Below are positions 63,605-64,000 of a DNA stretch of 64,000 bases, piece after piece. This DNA comes from Shewanella violacea DSS12 (GTDB lineage Bacteria; Pseudomonadota; Gammaproteobacteria; Enterobacterales; Shewanellaceae), in contig NC_014012.1 of assembly GCF_000091325.1 (NCBI RefSeq), positions 2,958,824 to 3,022,823 on the forward strand. The letters are read 5' to 3'. Positions within the stretch are counted from its first letter, which is position 1, and the number at the start of each line of letters is the position of its first letter. Position numbers and translations under genes: made by a program. The notes beneath the pieces were generated by a model. The model was not told where the DNA came from, ran no database searches, and saw nothing but the letters and a program-made list of their open reading frames with translations.

Positions 63605-64000
63605 TCATTCAGGATCGGCGACCAGGAGCACACCCCGGGCATAATCCACTACTGAGCCACTCGCCACTATGCCGCCAGCTGTCACATCTAAATTCATGAT
63701 CCCTTCGTCGGCTATAACAGGTGTAGATGACCACAGATATGCATAGCCACCCTCAGCCTGCGCAATGGCATCGATATTCGGGAAGATAACCTTATTCATC
63801 GCAGGATGCACACAGCGCTGCTCGCGGATAGAAACGAGTTCTTTTATGTTAGGCACGCGCCAGTTACCCTTGCCTGCGAAGTGATATAACTTATTTGCCT
63901 CATTCGTTCTGGCGTTGTCGGCCGCTTGCAGCGCGCCTTGCCAGAAGACAGTCACAGGCATGCCATCACAATCCTTAGTCTCATTGTTCCAGCTTTGGCC
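63605..64000 (-). CDS. DUF1566 (Lcl C-terminal) protein, 5' end outside the window
   Basis: The last 131 codons. The frame is open through the window edge, so an internal ATG at 63961 is not the start. Visible: WNNETKDCDGMPVTVFWQGALQAA, WRVPNIKELVSI and YLWSSTP, typical of the DUF1566 domain found in secreted or lipoprotein adhesin-like proteins of Shewanella and Vibrio. The upstream part is missing. Confidence 0.85.
   Translation of the reverse strand, partial: GQSWNNETKDCDGMPVTVFWQGALQAADNARTNEANKLYHFAGKGNWRVPNIKELVSIREQRCVHPAMNKVIFPNIDAIAQAEGGYAYLWSSTPVIADEGIMNLDVTAGGIVASGSVVDYARGVLLVADPE

Overview
The window looks like a chromosome segment of a marine gammaproteobacterium, most likely Shewanella. 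The evidence is the gene set: an hpd-type 4-hydroxyphenylpyruvate dioxygenase beside a LysR gene, an ExeM-type extracellular nuclease, a CheV, the ydbH-ynbE-ydbL trio, lipoprotein M3 and S9 peptidases, and a 598-residue acyl-CoA dehydrogenase. GC content is moderate and Shine-Dalgarno sites are of the AAGGAG type. The species cannot be fixed from sequence alone. No rRNA, tRNA or CRISPR array was seen.

Layout. 1-13 kb: nucleotidase lipoprotein, esterase, glutathionyl-hydroquinone reductase, SlyD, lytic transglycosylase, CheV, an unlisted 57-aa gene with a consensus promoter, PLP enzyme, small membrane proteins. 13-26 kb: LysR/hpd, LysE exporter, a scrambled partial duplication, FemAB-like acetyltransferase, gamma-glutamyltransferase, M3 peptidase, CpdB-type phosphodiesterase. 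26-36 kb: small stress/detoxification genes (GFA, PhzF, OsmC, GNAT, methyltransferase), a LysR-monooxygenase-RidA locus, an S9 peptidase, YbhB-AraC. 36-42 kb: a decayed copy of an acyl-CoA dehydrogenase 3' end, an 8-bp tandem repeat, a secreted repeat protein, the intact dehydrogenase, a mutarotase. 42-52 kb: ydbH-ynbE-ydbL, extracellular nuclease, Dcu-type C4-dicarboxylate carrier followed by four extra copies of its own 3' end.

52-60.6 kb is an accessory island built on a chromosomal integron. It holds a truncated, frameshifted intI with a LexA-like box, a candidate attI, five cassette genes and six attC-like sites. It has been invaded by an IS91-like (HUH) element that carries its own tyrosine recombinase, by two relics of related IS91 elements, and by a REP-associated tyrosine transposase with flanking REP-like repeats. 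60.6-64 kb returns to chromosomal genes: an Asp/Glu racemase, a TetR-SDR pair with two identical operator palindromes, and a DUF1566 gene cut by the window edge.

Functional themes. Three secreted or lipoprotein enzymes (5'-nucleotidase, CpdB-like enzyme, ExeM-like nuclease) would together turn extracellular nucleic acid into nucleosides and phosphate. The most unusual structural theme is repeated duplication of gene 3' ends at four unrelated loci (LysE/acetyltransferase, acyl-CoA dehydrogenase, ydbH, dcuB). Many starts were moved from the longest possible ORF to an internal ATG on Shine-Dalgarno or family-length grounds; this is stated in each entry.
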